DNA from: Flavobacteriales bacterium
GTDB lineage: Bacteria; Bacteroidota; Bacteroidia; Flavobacteriales_F; PHOS-HE28
Direction: 5' to 3'
Assembly: GCA_030584065.1 (NCBI GenBank)
Contig: CP129489.1
Span: 768,640-832,639 of the forward strand
DNA: 64,000 nt
Shown: positions 15,809-24,651 of the stretch, in pieces
Layout: each line of letters begins with the position of its first letter
Numbering within the stretch: the stretch's first letter is position 1
Translations under genes and position numbers: made by a program
Notes under the pieces: model-generated
Database searches by the model: none
What the model was told of the DNA's origin: nothing
What the model saw: the letters and a program-made list of their open reading frames with translations, nothing else

Positions 15809-17566
15809 TCAGCGGGCGATCATCAGCGGGATGCTGCGCACGAGGTTCTCACCGCGGAGCGCCACCGTGTAGGTGCCGTTGGCCAGACCGCTGGTCTCGA
15901 TGGCGAGCTGGGTGGAGCCTTGGGCGAATTGGCGGGTACCGAGGGACTGCACCGTGCGGCCGGCGGCATCCAGGATGCTCACCTCGGCCACGGTGCCCTC
16001 CATCGCCACGGCATTCAGCAGGGCGCCGTCGTTTGCAGGATTCGGCCACACGCTCAGTTCGCTGACCGAGCCATTCAGCTCGCTGACGCTGGTGACGACG
16101 GGCAGTTGCAGCAGATCACCACCCAGGGGCGAAGCCACCCAGAGCCCGAAGGCAGGACCGTTGCTGTTGTTGGCAGGAGCGAGGAATCCGCTCGCCAGCA
16201 CGGTGAGAGCAGCGCCTTCAAGGTTCAGCGTCTGCAGCGGAGCCGAGTAGGTGGCCACGGTGGTGGCGCCATCTGCGGTGCGGATCTGCACAGTGAAGTC
16301 GAGCGTCGGGAGCTCCAGGTAGCCATTGAATTCAGCATAGGCGAGATCGTCCACGATCGTGGTGTTCACCACAGCGCTCTCGAACACATCCACGGTGGGG
16401 GCATCGGTGGCGCCATGGAACACCAGCACATCGGTTCCAGGGCCCTGTGCAGCTTCCCGGGCGCCAGCGAACACATGGAGGTCGAAGGGCACGGCCGGAT
16501 CGTATCCGCTTGGGCTCACGATACCGTTGGCCACGAGCACATAGGTCTCCCCATCGGCCAGGTTGTAGGTGAAGGTGAGGCCTGGGATGATGTCCTGCGG
16601 CCCGGTGCTGTTGCCCGGAGCGATGCCGATCTCCAGGTCAACGCCGGCGGGCAGGTCGATGAAGGGGGTGGCGGTGCGGAAGGCGAAGTCGTTGATGGCC
16701 GGCTCAGCACCGCCATTGATGTACACGTCCACCACGGCAGCGGCGGCATCGGCGCAGTTGTGGATCACCTGCACACGGGCGGTGGGGTCGGCACCGGCGA
16801 GGGGCAGTTCAACGAGGGGGCCGCCGCTGGGCAGGGCCACCCATACGCCGAAGGCGGGTCCGTTGCTGTTGTTGGCGGGGTTGAGGAAACCGCTGGCCAC
16901 GGCCACGAGCGCGGCATCGGCGAGGCCGAGGGTGGCCAGGGGGGCGTCATAGGCCACCACGGGCGTGCCGTCGGGCAATTGGATCTCCAGGGTCAGGTCC
17001 ACGGCGGGCACTTCCAGGTAGTCGGCGGTGAACTCGCCGAAGCTGAAGGGAGGCACCACCACGGCGCCGCCGAGCACGGCGGTCTCGGCCACCTGCACGG
17101 TGGGGGCATCGGTGCTGCCGTGGATCACCAGGATGTCGGTGTTGCCGGCGACAGCGGCGGCCTCGCGGCCGGGGGCGAAGACGTCAAGGCCGAAGGCCGG
17201 GGCCGGATTGTATCCGCTTGGGCTCACGATACCGTTGGCCACGAGCACATAGGTCTCCCCATCGGCCAGGTTGTAGGTGAAGGTGAGGCCTGGGATGATG
17301 TCCTGCGGCCCGGTGCTGTTGCCCGGAGCGATGCCGATCTCCAGGTCAACGCCGGCGGGCAGGTCGATGAAGGGGGTGGCGGTGCGGAAGGCGAAGTCGT
17401 TGATGGCCGGCACTGCACCGCCGTTCACGTACACATCCACCACACCAGCAGCGGCGTCAGCGGAATTATGGATGACCTGCACACGCGCAGTCTGGGCAGC
17501 AGCGGTCAGGCAGAGGGCCGCTGCCATTCCGGTAGCGGCTGATCGAAGAGTAGGGCTTGGGAACAT
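15809..17566 (-). CDS. Secreted protein with tandem DUF4397 domains and T9SS type A sorting domain
   Basis: A 585-residue protein. The ATG at 17566 gives a signal peptide ending AAAQT; an upstream ATG at 17605 would extend it. Two long homologous halves follow, each beginning ARVQVIHNSADAA or ARVQVIHNCADAA and each with a DUF4397 signature (VDVYVNGG, INDFAFRTATPF, DLEIGIAPGN). The DNA of the two halves shares a 201-bp perfect repeat. The last 80 residues (SVWPNPANDGALL to the C-terminus) are a type A T9SS sorting domain. DUF4397 proteins are extracellular, with no settled function. A strong terminator follows, and an inverted repeat lies just before the start codon. Confidence 0.9.
   Translation of the reverse strand: MFPSPTLRSAATGMAAALCLTAAAQTARVQVIHNSADAAAGVVDVYVNGGAVPAINDFAFRTATPFIDLPAGVDLEIGIAPGNSTGPQDIIPGLTFTYNLADGETYVLVANGIVSPSGYNPAPAFGLDVFAPGREAAAVAGNTDILVIHGSTDAPTVQVAETAVLGGAVVVPPFSFGEFTADYLEVPAVDLTLEIQLPDGTPVVAYDAPLATLGLADAALVAVASGFLNPANNSNGPAFGVWVALPSGGPLVELPLAGADPTARVQVIHNCADAAAAVVDVYINGGAEPAINDFAFRTATPFIDLPAGVDLEIGIAPGNSTGPQDIIPGLTFTYNLADGETYVLVANGIVSPSGYDPAVPFDLHVFAGAREAAQGPGTDVLVFHGATDAPTVDVFESAVVNTTIVDDLAYAEFNGYLELPTLDFTVQIRTADGATTVATYSAPLQTLNLEGAALTVLASGFLAPANNSNGPAFGLWVASPLGGDLLQLPVVTSVSELNGSVSELSVWPNPANDGALLNAVAMEGTVAEVSILDAAGRTVQSLGTRQFAQGSTQLAIETSGLANGTYTVALRGENLVRSIPLMIAR
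16503..16703. repeat. 201-bp perfect direct repeat, copy 1
   Basis: Identical base for base to 17211-17411, 708 bp away, inside the same gene. It encodes the stretch from INDFAFRTATPF to IVSPSGY. Flanking sequence on both sides is clearly diverged. Confidence 0.95.
17211..17411. repeat. 201-bp perfect direct repeat, copy 2
   Basis: Second copy of the repeat at 16503-16703, same orientation and same reading frame, in the N-terminal DUF4397 half. Confidence 0.95.
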
Positions 17567-17567
17567 G

Positions 17568-17597
17568 GGTGTTGTGTTTTTAGTGACAACACCTCCT
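17568..17597 (-). promoter_or_regulatory. 5'-UTR hairpin and SD-like sequence before the DUF4397 gene
   Basis: On the mRNA strand an 8-bp inverted repeat GGTGTTGT / ACAACACC (17586-17593 and 17568-17575, 10-nt loop) ends one base before the ATG. The upstream arm overlaps AGGAGGTG (17590-17597), a full anti-16S match that is rare in this genome and too far (23 nt) from the ATG unless the hairpin folds. Confidence 0.4.
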
Positions 17598-17675
17598 GAA
17601 CACATCCCATCAGCCTTTGTTCATCGACCAGGCTTAAATGTTGGACATTTTAACAAATCTGCAGCGTGGGCTCGA

Positions 17676-20438
17676 CTACCTCACGATGGTCAGGTGTCCG
17701 AAGAGCTCGTAGACGTCCTTCTTGACCGCATCCACGGCGTAGGCCCTGAAGGCATAAACGCCGTTGGGCACCTCCCGGCCTCCAGCCGTTCCATCCCACT
17801 CGGCCCAAGGGTCATTGGTGCCATAGAGCACGCCTCCCCAGCGGTCGAAAACCTGCATTTCGAAGGATTCCAGTTCCACCACATTGATGATGGGCTTGAA
17901 GGTGTCATTGAATCCGTCGCCGTTCGGAGAGAAGGCGTTGGCCACATAGAAGACATACTCCTGAGGCTTCAGGTGGGCCACGATGGTGTCCGTGGTGTAG
18001 AACCGGGCCGTTTGGGCGCGCTCCAGAGTATCACCCGGCAGGTATTCGTTCACCGTGACGTTCTTGAAGTCCCAGTGGAGGAAATCGTAGTAGAGCGTGG
18101 GGTTGATGTGGAAGGGGACGTCCACATCCTCGCCAGCGGAGGCGATGGCCGGGAACGAGCTGTAAGTGACGCCGTCGAAGGTGATGGTTCCGGCCCCCCT
18201 GGGCACCACATCGAGCATCACATCGTAGCGGATGGGCGGGATGAAATGGGCCACGATGCTGTCTGCGCCGATGAAGTCGACCCGAACGATGGAATCGGTG
18301 AGCGTGGGCGTGAGGGTGTTGCCTTGGAACACCTCCCAATGGCTGAAGACGTAGCCATCGGCCGCGCGGGCTTCCAAGGTGGTGTTGATGCCGCCGTAAT
18401 AGGTGCCGCTGAAGGGGTAGGCCTCCGGGGTGATGCTGTTGATCTGGATCTCGCCGCTCAGCGGCGGATTCACGTTGAAGACGACCTCCCAAGGACCGGC
18501 CAAGGTGTAGCAGTCGATGAGGCCCTGCTGGATGGTGACGCAGCGGGCTTCGATGAAGTCGCGCAAGTTCTGCACGTTGGCTTGCCAGCCGGCCATGCTG
18601 CCGCCCCATCGCGCGATCTGCGCCGGCATCTCGGGTTCGATGTTGTTGATCAGGCTGTCGAGGAAGGGGACCATGAAATCGCAGTGGAACAGCGTATTCC
18701 CTAGGTCGATATAGCGATTGATGTACCAATCATGCACGGTGGGGTTCTCGTTCAGCAGCTTCTGGAGGATGTCCGTATGGCCTTGGCCGCCCGGGTTGGG
18801 CAGGTTCTCCACATTGCACGGGTCCGCATTCGCCGTCTGGTCAGGGATGCCGGTGAAATTGGTGTAGTGGCCGAAGGTGGCATCCATGTCCCAGAGGATG
18901 TAGCCCCATTTCTTGTGCTCCCCGGCCGGATTGAAGCCGCGCCACCAGCCGGTGTTCCAATTGAGCCAGTCGGCGCATACGGTGTAGCTGTTCAGGCAGA
19001 AGTAGTCGATCAGGCTCTTCCAGTTCAACTGGCTGTCCACATAGGCGAAGGCAGCGGGGTCGCCCATGTTGTTGGACATGATGTAGTTGACGAGCGCATC
19101 CCAGTCCGTTTGCGCCTGCGGGCCGCCGTATTCGCTCCAGGTTCCGCCCCAGGTCTTGATGAACTGGATGTCGAACTCATCCTGGTCATAATAGTACTTG
19201 GTGAAGTCGTGGTCATCGACCTTCTCGCGCATGTCGTAGACCCCCCAGTACTGTCCGTTGACATACAGCACGGCCGGTTCGTAGCTGCGCTCATCCAGCC
19301 GCAGATTGCCCACCTGGCTGAGCGCCTGCACGTAGGCATCGCGGATATGGGCGGGCTGCCCGGGGCCGGAGTCGTAGTTGTCGCCGGCCGCGGCCTTCAC
19401 GATGAGCCGCTGGTAGGAATCGCGGTCCGATGTGCGGAAGATGGGGTAATCGATGGCGTTGCCCTGCCCGAATTGGTCGCGTGTCACGTAATCGAAGCCG
19501 CGTTGCGGATAGGCCCAGCTATCCTGGCCATGCTCGTCGAAGGTGCCTTCCGCTTCATCGCGGAGCGCGCCATCGGCTCCGAAGTACTCGAAGCAGCCCA
19601 CGGGCTCGATGCCGCCGTTCCCGTTCAGCAGTGCGAGGAGGTCGTCGCCGCTCACGCTCAGCACGGCCACGCCATGAGTGGCATTGATGAAGTAGGTATT
19701 GGTCTCCACGAAGCTGGGCGGCACGCCCGGTGTCCCGCTGAAGGCCCTTGCGCGAAGCACGGTGGTGGCGTTGATGGCGATGGGGCCGGCGTATGCGGCG
19801 CTTGCGGGAGTGGGGGTGCTGCCATCCGTGGTGTACCGTATGGTGACGCCTGCGGTGGCTGAGGCCAAGGTGACGCTGATGGGACCGCCATGATAACCCG
19901 GGGGCTGGCTCATCGTGGGCTTGGCAGGGTAGTACGGCCCCGCACCTGCATTGGCGGCATTCGGGGTGGGGGCGGTGAACAGCGCCCACGTGCCGGCGCC
20001 ATCCGTGGTGCGCCCCCAGCTATGGTCGGCTTGGGTCTGTTCGCCGAACTGGAAGTTGTCCACGATTGCACCGCCGGCATCGCTCAGCACCGCACGCTCG
20101 CCTTGCGATTGGCTGATGTTGAAGCTCGTGTGGAAGGGGGGCGCAGTTGTGTTGCGACCGCTGCAGAAGATCAGCAGCCGACCTCCTCCCGCGATGGTTG
20201 TGCCGCCCGGGAATTGCCACTTCAGGTTGTTGTTCTGGCTGTCGCTGAGGTACCAGCCGCTGATGTCCGCCGCCGCCCCGCCTGTGTTGTAGAGTTCGAT
20301 CCAGTCCTCCCGCTTCCCGAAGCCGTCCACAATGCCGGTCCAGTTGGCCGCGCACACTTCATTGATCACCACCTGCGCGCAGGCGGGTGCGATGCTGAGC
20401 AGGCCGGCGAATGGCAGGGTTCGATAACGGAGCTTCAT
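17676..20438 (-). CDS. Secreted CotH-kinase-family protein with lamin-tail domain and T9SS type B sorting domain
   Basis: A 920-residue exported protein. The start at 20438 gives a signal peptide (ending ACAQ); the frame's upstream extension has none. Order of domains: lamin-tail-like (about 20-145, VVINEVCAANWTG, WIELYNTGG), a chitobiase-like beta domain (about 170-240, ITIRYTTDGSTPTP pattern), a CotH kinase core (about 250-640) with a DxD-type metal site in YILWDMDATFGHY, InlB/bacterial repeat-like segments (GYVFSHWEVFQGN), and a type B gliding C-terminal domain from VANAFSPNGDGFNDTF. CotH proteins are atypical kinases that phosphorylate secreted or spore-coat proteins; the substrate here is unknown. 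Confidence 0.88.
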   Translation of the reverse strand: MKLRYRTLPFAGLLSIAPACAQVVINEVCAANWTGIVDGFGKREDWIELYNTGGAAADISGWYLSDSQNNNLKWQFPGGTTIAGGGRLLIFCSGRNTTAPPFHTSFNISQSQGERAVLSDAGGAIVDNFQFGEQTQADHSWGRTTDGAGTWALFTAPTPNAANAGAGPYYPAKPTMSQPPGYHGGPISVTLASATAGVTIRYTTDGSTPTPASAAYAGPIAINATTVLRARAFSGTPGVPPSFVETNTYFINATHGVAVLSVSGDDLLALLNGNGGIEPVGCFEYFGADGALRDEAEGTFDEHGQDSWAYPQRGFDYVTRDQFGQGNAIDYPIFRTSDRDSYQRLIVKAAAGDNYDSGPGQPAHIRDAYVQALSQVGNLRLDERSYEPAVLYVNGQYWGVYDMREKVDDHDFTKYYYDQDEFDIQFIKTWGGTWSEYGGPQAQTDWDALVNYIMSNNMGDPAAFAYVDSQLNWKSLIDYFCLNSYTVCADWLNWNTGWWRGFNPAGEHKKWGYILWDMDATFGHYTNFTGIPDQTANADPCNVENLPNPGGQGHTDILQKLLNENPTVHDWYINRYIDLGNTLFHCDFMVPFLDSLINNIEPEMPAQIARWGGSMAGWQANVQNLRDFIEARCVTIQQGLIDCYTLAGPWEVVFNVNPPLSGEIQINSITPEAYPFSGTYYGGINTTLEARAADGYVFSHWEVFQGNTLTPTLTDSIVRVDFIGADSIVAHFIPPIRYDVMLDVVPRGAGTITFDGVTYSSFPAIASAGEDVDVPFHINPTLYYDFLHWDFKNVTVNEYLPGDTLERAQTARFYTTDTIVAHLKPQEYVFYVANAFSPNGDGFNDTFKPIINVVELESFEMQVFDRWGGVLYGTNDPWAEWDGTAGGREVPNGVYAFRAYAVDAVKKDVYELFGHLTIVR

Positions 20439-20463
20439 GGACAGGGGGCGTGGGCAAGGTGCG

Positions 20464-20471
20464 GAAAGGTA
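20464..20471 (-). promoter_or_regulatory. Putative -7 promoter element for the CotH-kinase gene
   Basis: Minus-strand TACCTTTC, a near match to TAnnTTTG, 25 nt before the ATG at 20438. It supports the choice of that ATG. Confidence 0.35.
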
Positions 20472-20633
20472 GCAGGTTGATGGATGGCTTGACCTGCCGG
20501 AAACGTGGGATTCACCGTAAAGGACGACCGCCAGGGACGGTTCGTTGCCCTTGGTCAAGAAGCGTGGGAATCCAATCCTGGAGCCTTTTGTCCTAGGCGC
20601 GTCGAATCGGGTCGTCCGGAAAGGGGAAGAACG

Positions 20634-20665
20634 ACCGAGCCCGGACTAGGCGGTCCGGGCTCGGT
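20634..20665 (-). terminator. Intrinsic terminator of the S9 peptidase gene
   Basis: A 13-bp perfect stem (ACCGAGCCCGGAC) with a 6-nt loop, 20 nt past the stop of the minus-strand gene. No long T-tract follows. Confidence 0.7.
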
Positions 20666-20685
20666 GATGCTAGGGGAGGGGCGCG

Positions 20686-22641
20686 TCAGGCCGCCTTGGC
20701 AACCGCCTTGCCACCAGCTCCGATGTGCTGGTCGAGGAACTTCTCCATGGCCTCATAGAACTCGAACCGGTTCTCCTCATTGCGGAAACCGTGGCCCTCA
20801 TTGTCCTTCACCAGGTATTGCACTTCCACGCCGCGGGCCTTGAGGGCCTCCACCACCTGATCGCTCTCGGCCTTGTTCACCCGCGGGTCGGTGGCGCCCT
20901 GTGCGATGAACAGCGGCACCTTGATGCGGTCGACGAAGAAGACCGGGCTGGCATCGCGCAGGAGCAGGCTGTCGGCCTTGGGGTCGCCCACCATCTCGTA
21001 CATCATCTTCTTGAAGGGCTCCCAGTAGGGCGGCACCGTGTTCATGAAGGTGAACATGTTGCTCACGCCCACATAGTCCACCGCGCAGGCGTAGAGGTCG
21101 GGTGTGAATGTGATGCCGGCCAGCGTGGCATAGCCGCCGTAGCTGCCGCCGTAGATGGCGATGCGGGTGCTGTCGGCGATGCCCTGCTGCTTCAGCCACT
21201 CCACGCCATCGGTGATGTCGTCCTGCATGGTCTTGCCCCACTGCTTGAAGCTCTTCATCCAGAACTCGCGGCCATAGCCGGTGCTGCCGCGGAAGTTCAT
21301 CTGGAGCACGGCATAGCCGCGGTTCGCCAGGAACTGCACCTCGGGGTTGAAGCCCCACTCGTCGCGGGCCCAGGGGCCGCCGTGCGGGTTGATCACCACG
21401 GGCAGGTTCTTCGGTTCACGGCCTGCCGGCAAGGTCAGGTAGCCATGGATGGTGAGCCCATCGCGGCTGGTGTAGGTGATGGGCTTCATCTCGGCCATCT
21501 GGGCGGGGTCGATCCAGGGACGCAGCACGGCCAGCTTCTCCAGCTTGTCTGCCGCGGCATCATAGAAGTGGTACTCGCCGGGATGCCGGTCGCTGCCGGC
21601 CCATACCATGAACTTGGTCTCGCTGTCATCGGCGCCATAGACCCAGCACTCCAGGCCGGGGAATTTGGCCTCCATCTTGGCGTACATGGCCTTGGTCTCC
21701 TCATCGAGGAAATGACGCTCCTCCTTGGCGCCGGTCCAGGTCACCATGGTCAGCACCTTGCGTTTCCGGCTGTAGTCCACGTTGCTCACGTCGTAATCGG
21801 CGCTCTCGAAGATGAGCTTGGTCTCCTTCTTTCCGACGAGGTCCCATTCCACCACGGCGGTCTTATCGCGGCCGTTGAGGTTGTGGCTCACGATCAGGTT
21901 GGCGTTGTCGAAGGTGAACATCAGCGGGTTCCAGCTGTCCTTGAAGCCCGTGCGCATGTACTCCAGGAAGGGGTCCTGCTCCGAGCCGCGATAGTATATC
22001 ACTTGGTCGGTGCCATCGGTCTTGGTGGCCATGCGGATCACGCCGTTGTGGTCGGTGACCCAGCCTTCGAAGTTGTCCTTGCTGTTGTCGTAGAGCGGCT
22101 TCAGCTCGCCGGTGGCCACGTTGCAGAGGTAGGGGTCGAAGACCTGCGGGTTGCGCTGGTTCATCTGGATGATGATGTGCTGCTCCATGCCCGCAACGCC
22201 GTGGAGATCGTCCAATGTGCCGGCACGCACACCTTGCTGGGGGGTGAGGGCCTTGGCATCGGTGCCATCGATGCTGGCACTGAACACGATGAAGTTCTCA
22301 TCGCCGTTGATGTCGCGGCTATACACGATACGGTCGCCTTTCCAGAAGTAGCCGCCGATGTCGCGGATGGTGTCATGCGTCACCTGCGTGGCCGTGCTGT
22401 CGCCGATGCGCTGGACGAATAGGTTCATCCTGCTCTTCCATGGCGCGCGGTAGCTGATGTATCTCCCGTCCGGGCTGATGCGGAAGCTGGCCTTCTCCGG
22501 GTTCTTGAAGAAGTCCTTCATGGGAAGCTGCGGCGGCGGGGCGACGACCGAGGCAGCCTGATCGCGCTCGCCGCAGGCGGAGAACAGGGCCAGGCCGGCG
22601 ACCAGGGGGGCGGCCTTCAGGCCACGGAGGATGTGGAGCAT
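20686..22641 (-). CDS. S9 family prolyl-oligopeptidase-like peptidase, probable lipoprotein
   Basis: A 651-residue exported peptidase of the S9 (acylaminoacyl / dipeptidyl peptidase) family. Residues 1-22 form a signal ending LFSAC, a plausible lipobox. A seven-bladed-propeller-like region with TolB-like strands spans about 40-370. The C-terminal alpha/beta-hydrolase domain holds the triad: Ser in IYGGSYGGYAT, Asp in GATDPRVN, His in DNEGHGF. These enzymes cleave short peptides, often after Pro or Ala, and would feed peptide uptake alongside the secreted proteases of this window. The start at 22641 was chosen for the signal peptide. Confidence 0.93.
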   Translation of the reverse strand: MLHILRGLKAAPLVAGLALFSACGERDQAASVVAPPPQLPMKDFFKNPEKASFRISPDGRYISYRAPWKSRMNLFVQRIGDSTATQVTHDTIRDIGGYFWKGDRIVYSRDINGDENFIVFSASIDGTDAKALTPQQGVRAGTLDDLHGVAGMEQHIIIQMNQRNPQVFDPYLCNVATGELKPLYDNSKDNFEGWVTDHNGVIRMATKTDGTDQVIYYRGSEQDPFLEYMRTGFKDSWNPLMFTFDNANLIVSHNLNGRDKTAVVEWDLVGKKETKLIFESADYDVSNVDYSRKRKVLTMVTWTGAKEERHFLDEETKAMYAKMEAKFPGLECWVYGADDSETKFMVWAGSDRHPGEYHFYDAAADKLEKLAVLRPWIDPAQMAEMKPITYTSRDGLTIHGYLTLPAGREPKNLPVVINPHGGPWARDEWGFNPEVQFLANRGYAVLQMNFRGSTGYGREFWMKSFKQWGKTMQDDITDGVEWLKQQGIADSTRIAIYGGSYGGYATLAGITFTPDLYACAVDYVGVSNMFTFMNTVPPYWEPFKKMMYEMVGDPKADSLLLRDASPVFFVDRIKVPLFIAQGATDPRVNKAESDQVVEALKARGVEVQYLVKDNEGHGFRNEENRFEFYEAMEKFLDQHIGAGGKAVAKAA

Positions 22642-22673
22642 GCGTTGGTGGTTGGGGTGGGTTGTTGGACCGG

Positions 22674-22681
22674 CAAAGGTG
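22674..22681 (-). promoter_or_regulatory. Putative -7 promoter element for the S9 peptidase gene
   Basis: Minus-strand CACCTTTG, 32 nt before the ATG at 22641; C replaces the first T. Confidence 0.3.
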
Positions 22682-22751
22682 GTCCGCAGCAGCGTCGGAT
22701 AAGGCACCGATCCACGAGCGGTGCATCCGTGTGATGAACCGTTGGGCCGGC

Positions 22752-24158
22752 TCAATGGTGGAAGCGGTACACCCGCACCTTGCGATCCGCTTCCACGGAA
22801 TCCACCTTGGCATAGATGGCGCGCAGGTGCTGGTACCATGGGCGCCCAGGGTCTGACAGGTGGGCGCCGGCATCAATCACCACTGCGGCAAGGGACGTAT
22901 CGAGCGGTGGCGAAGGGTGCCGCGCCCCCAGCACCGGGGCGGTGGCCGGGTCTGCTTGGCCGAGGTGACTGCGCAAGTCGCGCTTCAGGTTGCGGATGTC
23001 CTTGGCCGCGAGGTGGGTGAGCCAGTACCATTGCGGCAGCACCTCCACGGAACAACCGTCACTGCACCATTCCTGTTCCACCTGCACCACCCGACTGGGG
23101 TGCGCCCCGGTGTCCTTCCACGGGGTGAAGGTGGATGCCATGCCCAGGCCAAGACCGGCCATCACGCTGCGTTGTGCCACCCTTCGCTGGAACAGGGACT
23201 CTGCGGACAGGGCCACCAGCAGCGCGAATCCGGGGGCTGCATACACCAGGTAGCGGTCCAGGAACATGGGCACGGTGAAGCTCACTGCGAACATGCCCAG
23301 CAGCGGCACGAAGCACCAGAGCGCGGCGAACCGCAGGCCGGACGAACGCAGGCGGTCCTTCCAGCCGGCGGCCACAATGAGCGCCAGGAAGGCCACGGTG
23401 AGCACTGGTGCATTGCTCCATCGCCACAGCATGTTGTAGAGTTCCTCGGGCATGGGCGGGCTGAGCCAGGTGCCCTTACCCACGCTCTGCGTGATGCGCT
23501 CCAGGAAGATGAGGGCGTAGGGCAGGAATGCGCCCATGGTCACCGCTGCGCCAAGCAGGAAGCCGCGCCGCAGGGAGCGCAGCTCGGGCAGAATGAGCAC
23601 CAGCAGCCCTTGGAGTCCGACCACCAGCCAGCCGAAGAAGTGCGTGTATACAAGCACCACGTTGAGCATGGAGAGGGGTAGCATCGACCGTATTCCATCG
23701 TCCGGTCGGTCCGCAGCACGCACCAGCAGCCACATGCCGGTGATGGTAAGCAGGGTGAAGAGGCTGTAGGCCCGCACTTCGTGGGCAAAGCCATAGTGGT
23801 AGTTGCTGCAGGTGAAGAGCGCGGCAGCGAGAATGGCCGCGCCGCGCTCGCCGTATCGGCGCGCCAGCAGGAACAGCGGCCATACGGCCAATGCGCTGAA
23901 CAGGGCAGAAGGGATGCGCAGCCAAGCGGCTTCAAAGGGAACCCCTGCGCTCCAGGCCTTTATCAGCAGGAAGTACAGCGGCGGGTTGTTCTCGGTGCGG
24001 AACATGGCCCAGAGCTCGGTCAAGGGCCGTTGCGACCAGTGAACCGTGAAGGGTTCGTCGTGCGCCAGCTCATTCACCCCTAGCCACAGCAGCTTCAGCA
24101 GCAGGTTGAGCGCCAGCAGCGCGAGGAGGAGCAGCCTGTCGGCGCGCGCAGGGGGCAT
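22752..24158 (-). CDS. GT39-like membrane glycosyltransferase
   Basis: A 468-residue polytopic membrane protein with about 8-10 hydrophobic segments. An acidic loop motif ELAHDEPFTVHW follows the first helix, the position of the catalytic Asp in ArnT/PMT-type glycosyltransferases, and RTENNPPLYFLLIKAW and VPMFLDRYLVYAAP are family-like. Such enzymes transfer a sugar from a lipid-phosphate carrier to lipids, polysaccharides or proteins on the outer face of the inner membrane. A soluble C-terminal segment of about 120 residues follows. Two other proteins of this class lie at 37790-39316 and at the right edge. Donor and acceptor are unknown. Confidence 0.82.
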   Translation of the reverse strand: MPPARADRLLLLALLALNLLLKLLWLGVNELAHDEPFTVHWSQRPLTELWAMFRTENNPPLYFLLIKAWSAGVPFEAAWLRIPSALFSALAVWPLFLLARRYGERGAAILAAALFTCSNYHYGFAHEVRAYSLFTLLTITGMWLLVRAADRPDDGIRSMLPLSMLNVVLVYTHFFGWLVVGLQGLLVLILPELRSLRRGFLLGAAVTMGAFLPYALIFLERITQSVGKGTWLSPPMPEELYNMLWRWSNAPVLTVAFLALIVAAGWKDRLRSSGLRFAALWCFVPLLGMFAVSFTVPMFLDRYLVYAAPGFALLVALSAESLFQRRVAQRSVMAGLGLGMASTFTPWKDTGAHPSRVVQVEQEWCSDGCSVEVLPQWYWLTHLAAKDIRNLKRDLRSHLGQADPATAPVLGARHPSPPLDTSLAAVVIDAGAHLSDPGRPWYQHLRAIYAKVDSVEADRKVRVYRFHH

Positions 24159-24162
24159 GGGG

Positions 24163-24170
24163 CGAAGCTA
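24163..24170 (-). promoter_or_regulatory. Putative -7 promoter element directly before the GT39-like gene
   Basis: Minus-strand TAGCTTCG, ending 4 nt before the ATG at 24158. The transcript would start at or next to the start codon. Confidence 0.45.
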
Positions 24171-24181
24171 CCCGCCATCGC

Positions 24182-24616
24182 TCAAATCGACCTCCACATC
24201 ACGTGGTGCGGCCCGATGCCCGGAATGTCGAACAACGCTCCTTCGATGCGGAAGCCCAGCCGCTGATAGAAAGGGACGGCCGCCAGCCTGGCATTGCACC
24301 ATAGGACATCGGCGCCGGCCCGCTCCAGCCGCTCAAGAGCCGCAGCCATGAGCAGCGTGCCGGCTCCCTGTCCGCGATGGCCGGGGTGGGTGGCCATGCC
24401 GCGCAGCTGCCAGGGGCGAAGCGCCGGAAGGGCTCCGTGCGCGGCGGGCTGGAAGGAGGCCACGCAGATCCGGTCGTTGCCATCGTCAACTGCCAGGTGG
24501 AAGGCCTCGGGCGTGGCGTCGATCGGCCAGCGGCAATCCTCCAGCCTGCCGCCCGGCCTCAGCACCAGCAGGCGCAGCGGGTGTGTCTCCTCGGCAGCGA
24601 TCGCATGCACTTGCAT
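24182..24616 (-). CDS. GNAT family N-acetyltransferase
   Basis: A 144-residue acetyl-CoA-dependent acyltransferase. The CoA pyrophosphate-binding motif A is LRGMATHPGHRGQGAGTLLM at about residues 69-88, and motif B ends with FYQRLGFRIEGALFDIPGIG. The chosen ATG at 24616 opens MQVHAIAAEETHPLRLLVLR, the usual N-terminus for this GNAT subgroup. A GTG at 24655 overlaps the upstream aminopeptidase stop and would add 13 residues by translational coupling. It is transcribed with the aminopeptidase gene. The substrate is unknown. Confidence 0.87.
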   Translation of the reverse strand: MQVHAIAAEETHPLRLLVLRPGGRLEDCRWPIDATPEAFHLAVDDGNDRICVASFQPAAHGALPALRPWQLRGMATHPGHRGQGAGTLLMAAALERLERAGADVLWCNARLAAVPFYQRLGFRIEGALFDIPGIGPHHVMWRSI

Positions 24617-24651
24617 CGGTTGGCGGCCGGCTTCGTCGCCGACCGGGGCAA

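Noticed and set aside
15695-17542. 615-residue open frame on the plus strand opposite the DUF4397 gene
   Set aside because: Histidine- and glycine-rich shadow of the real minus-strand gene, which has a signal peptide, two homologous domains and a T9SS domain.
20725-22422. 565-residue open frame on the plus strand opposite the S9 peptidase
   Set aside because: Shadow of a gene with an intact Ser-Asp-His triad.
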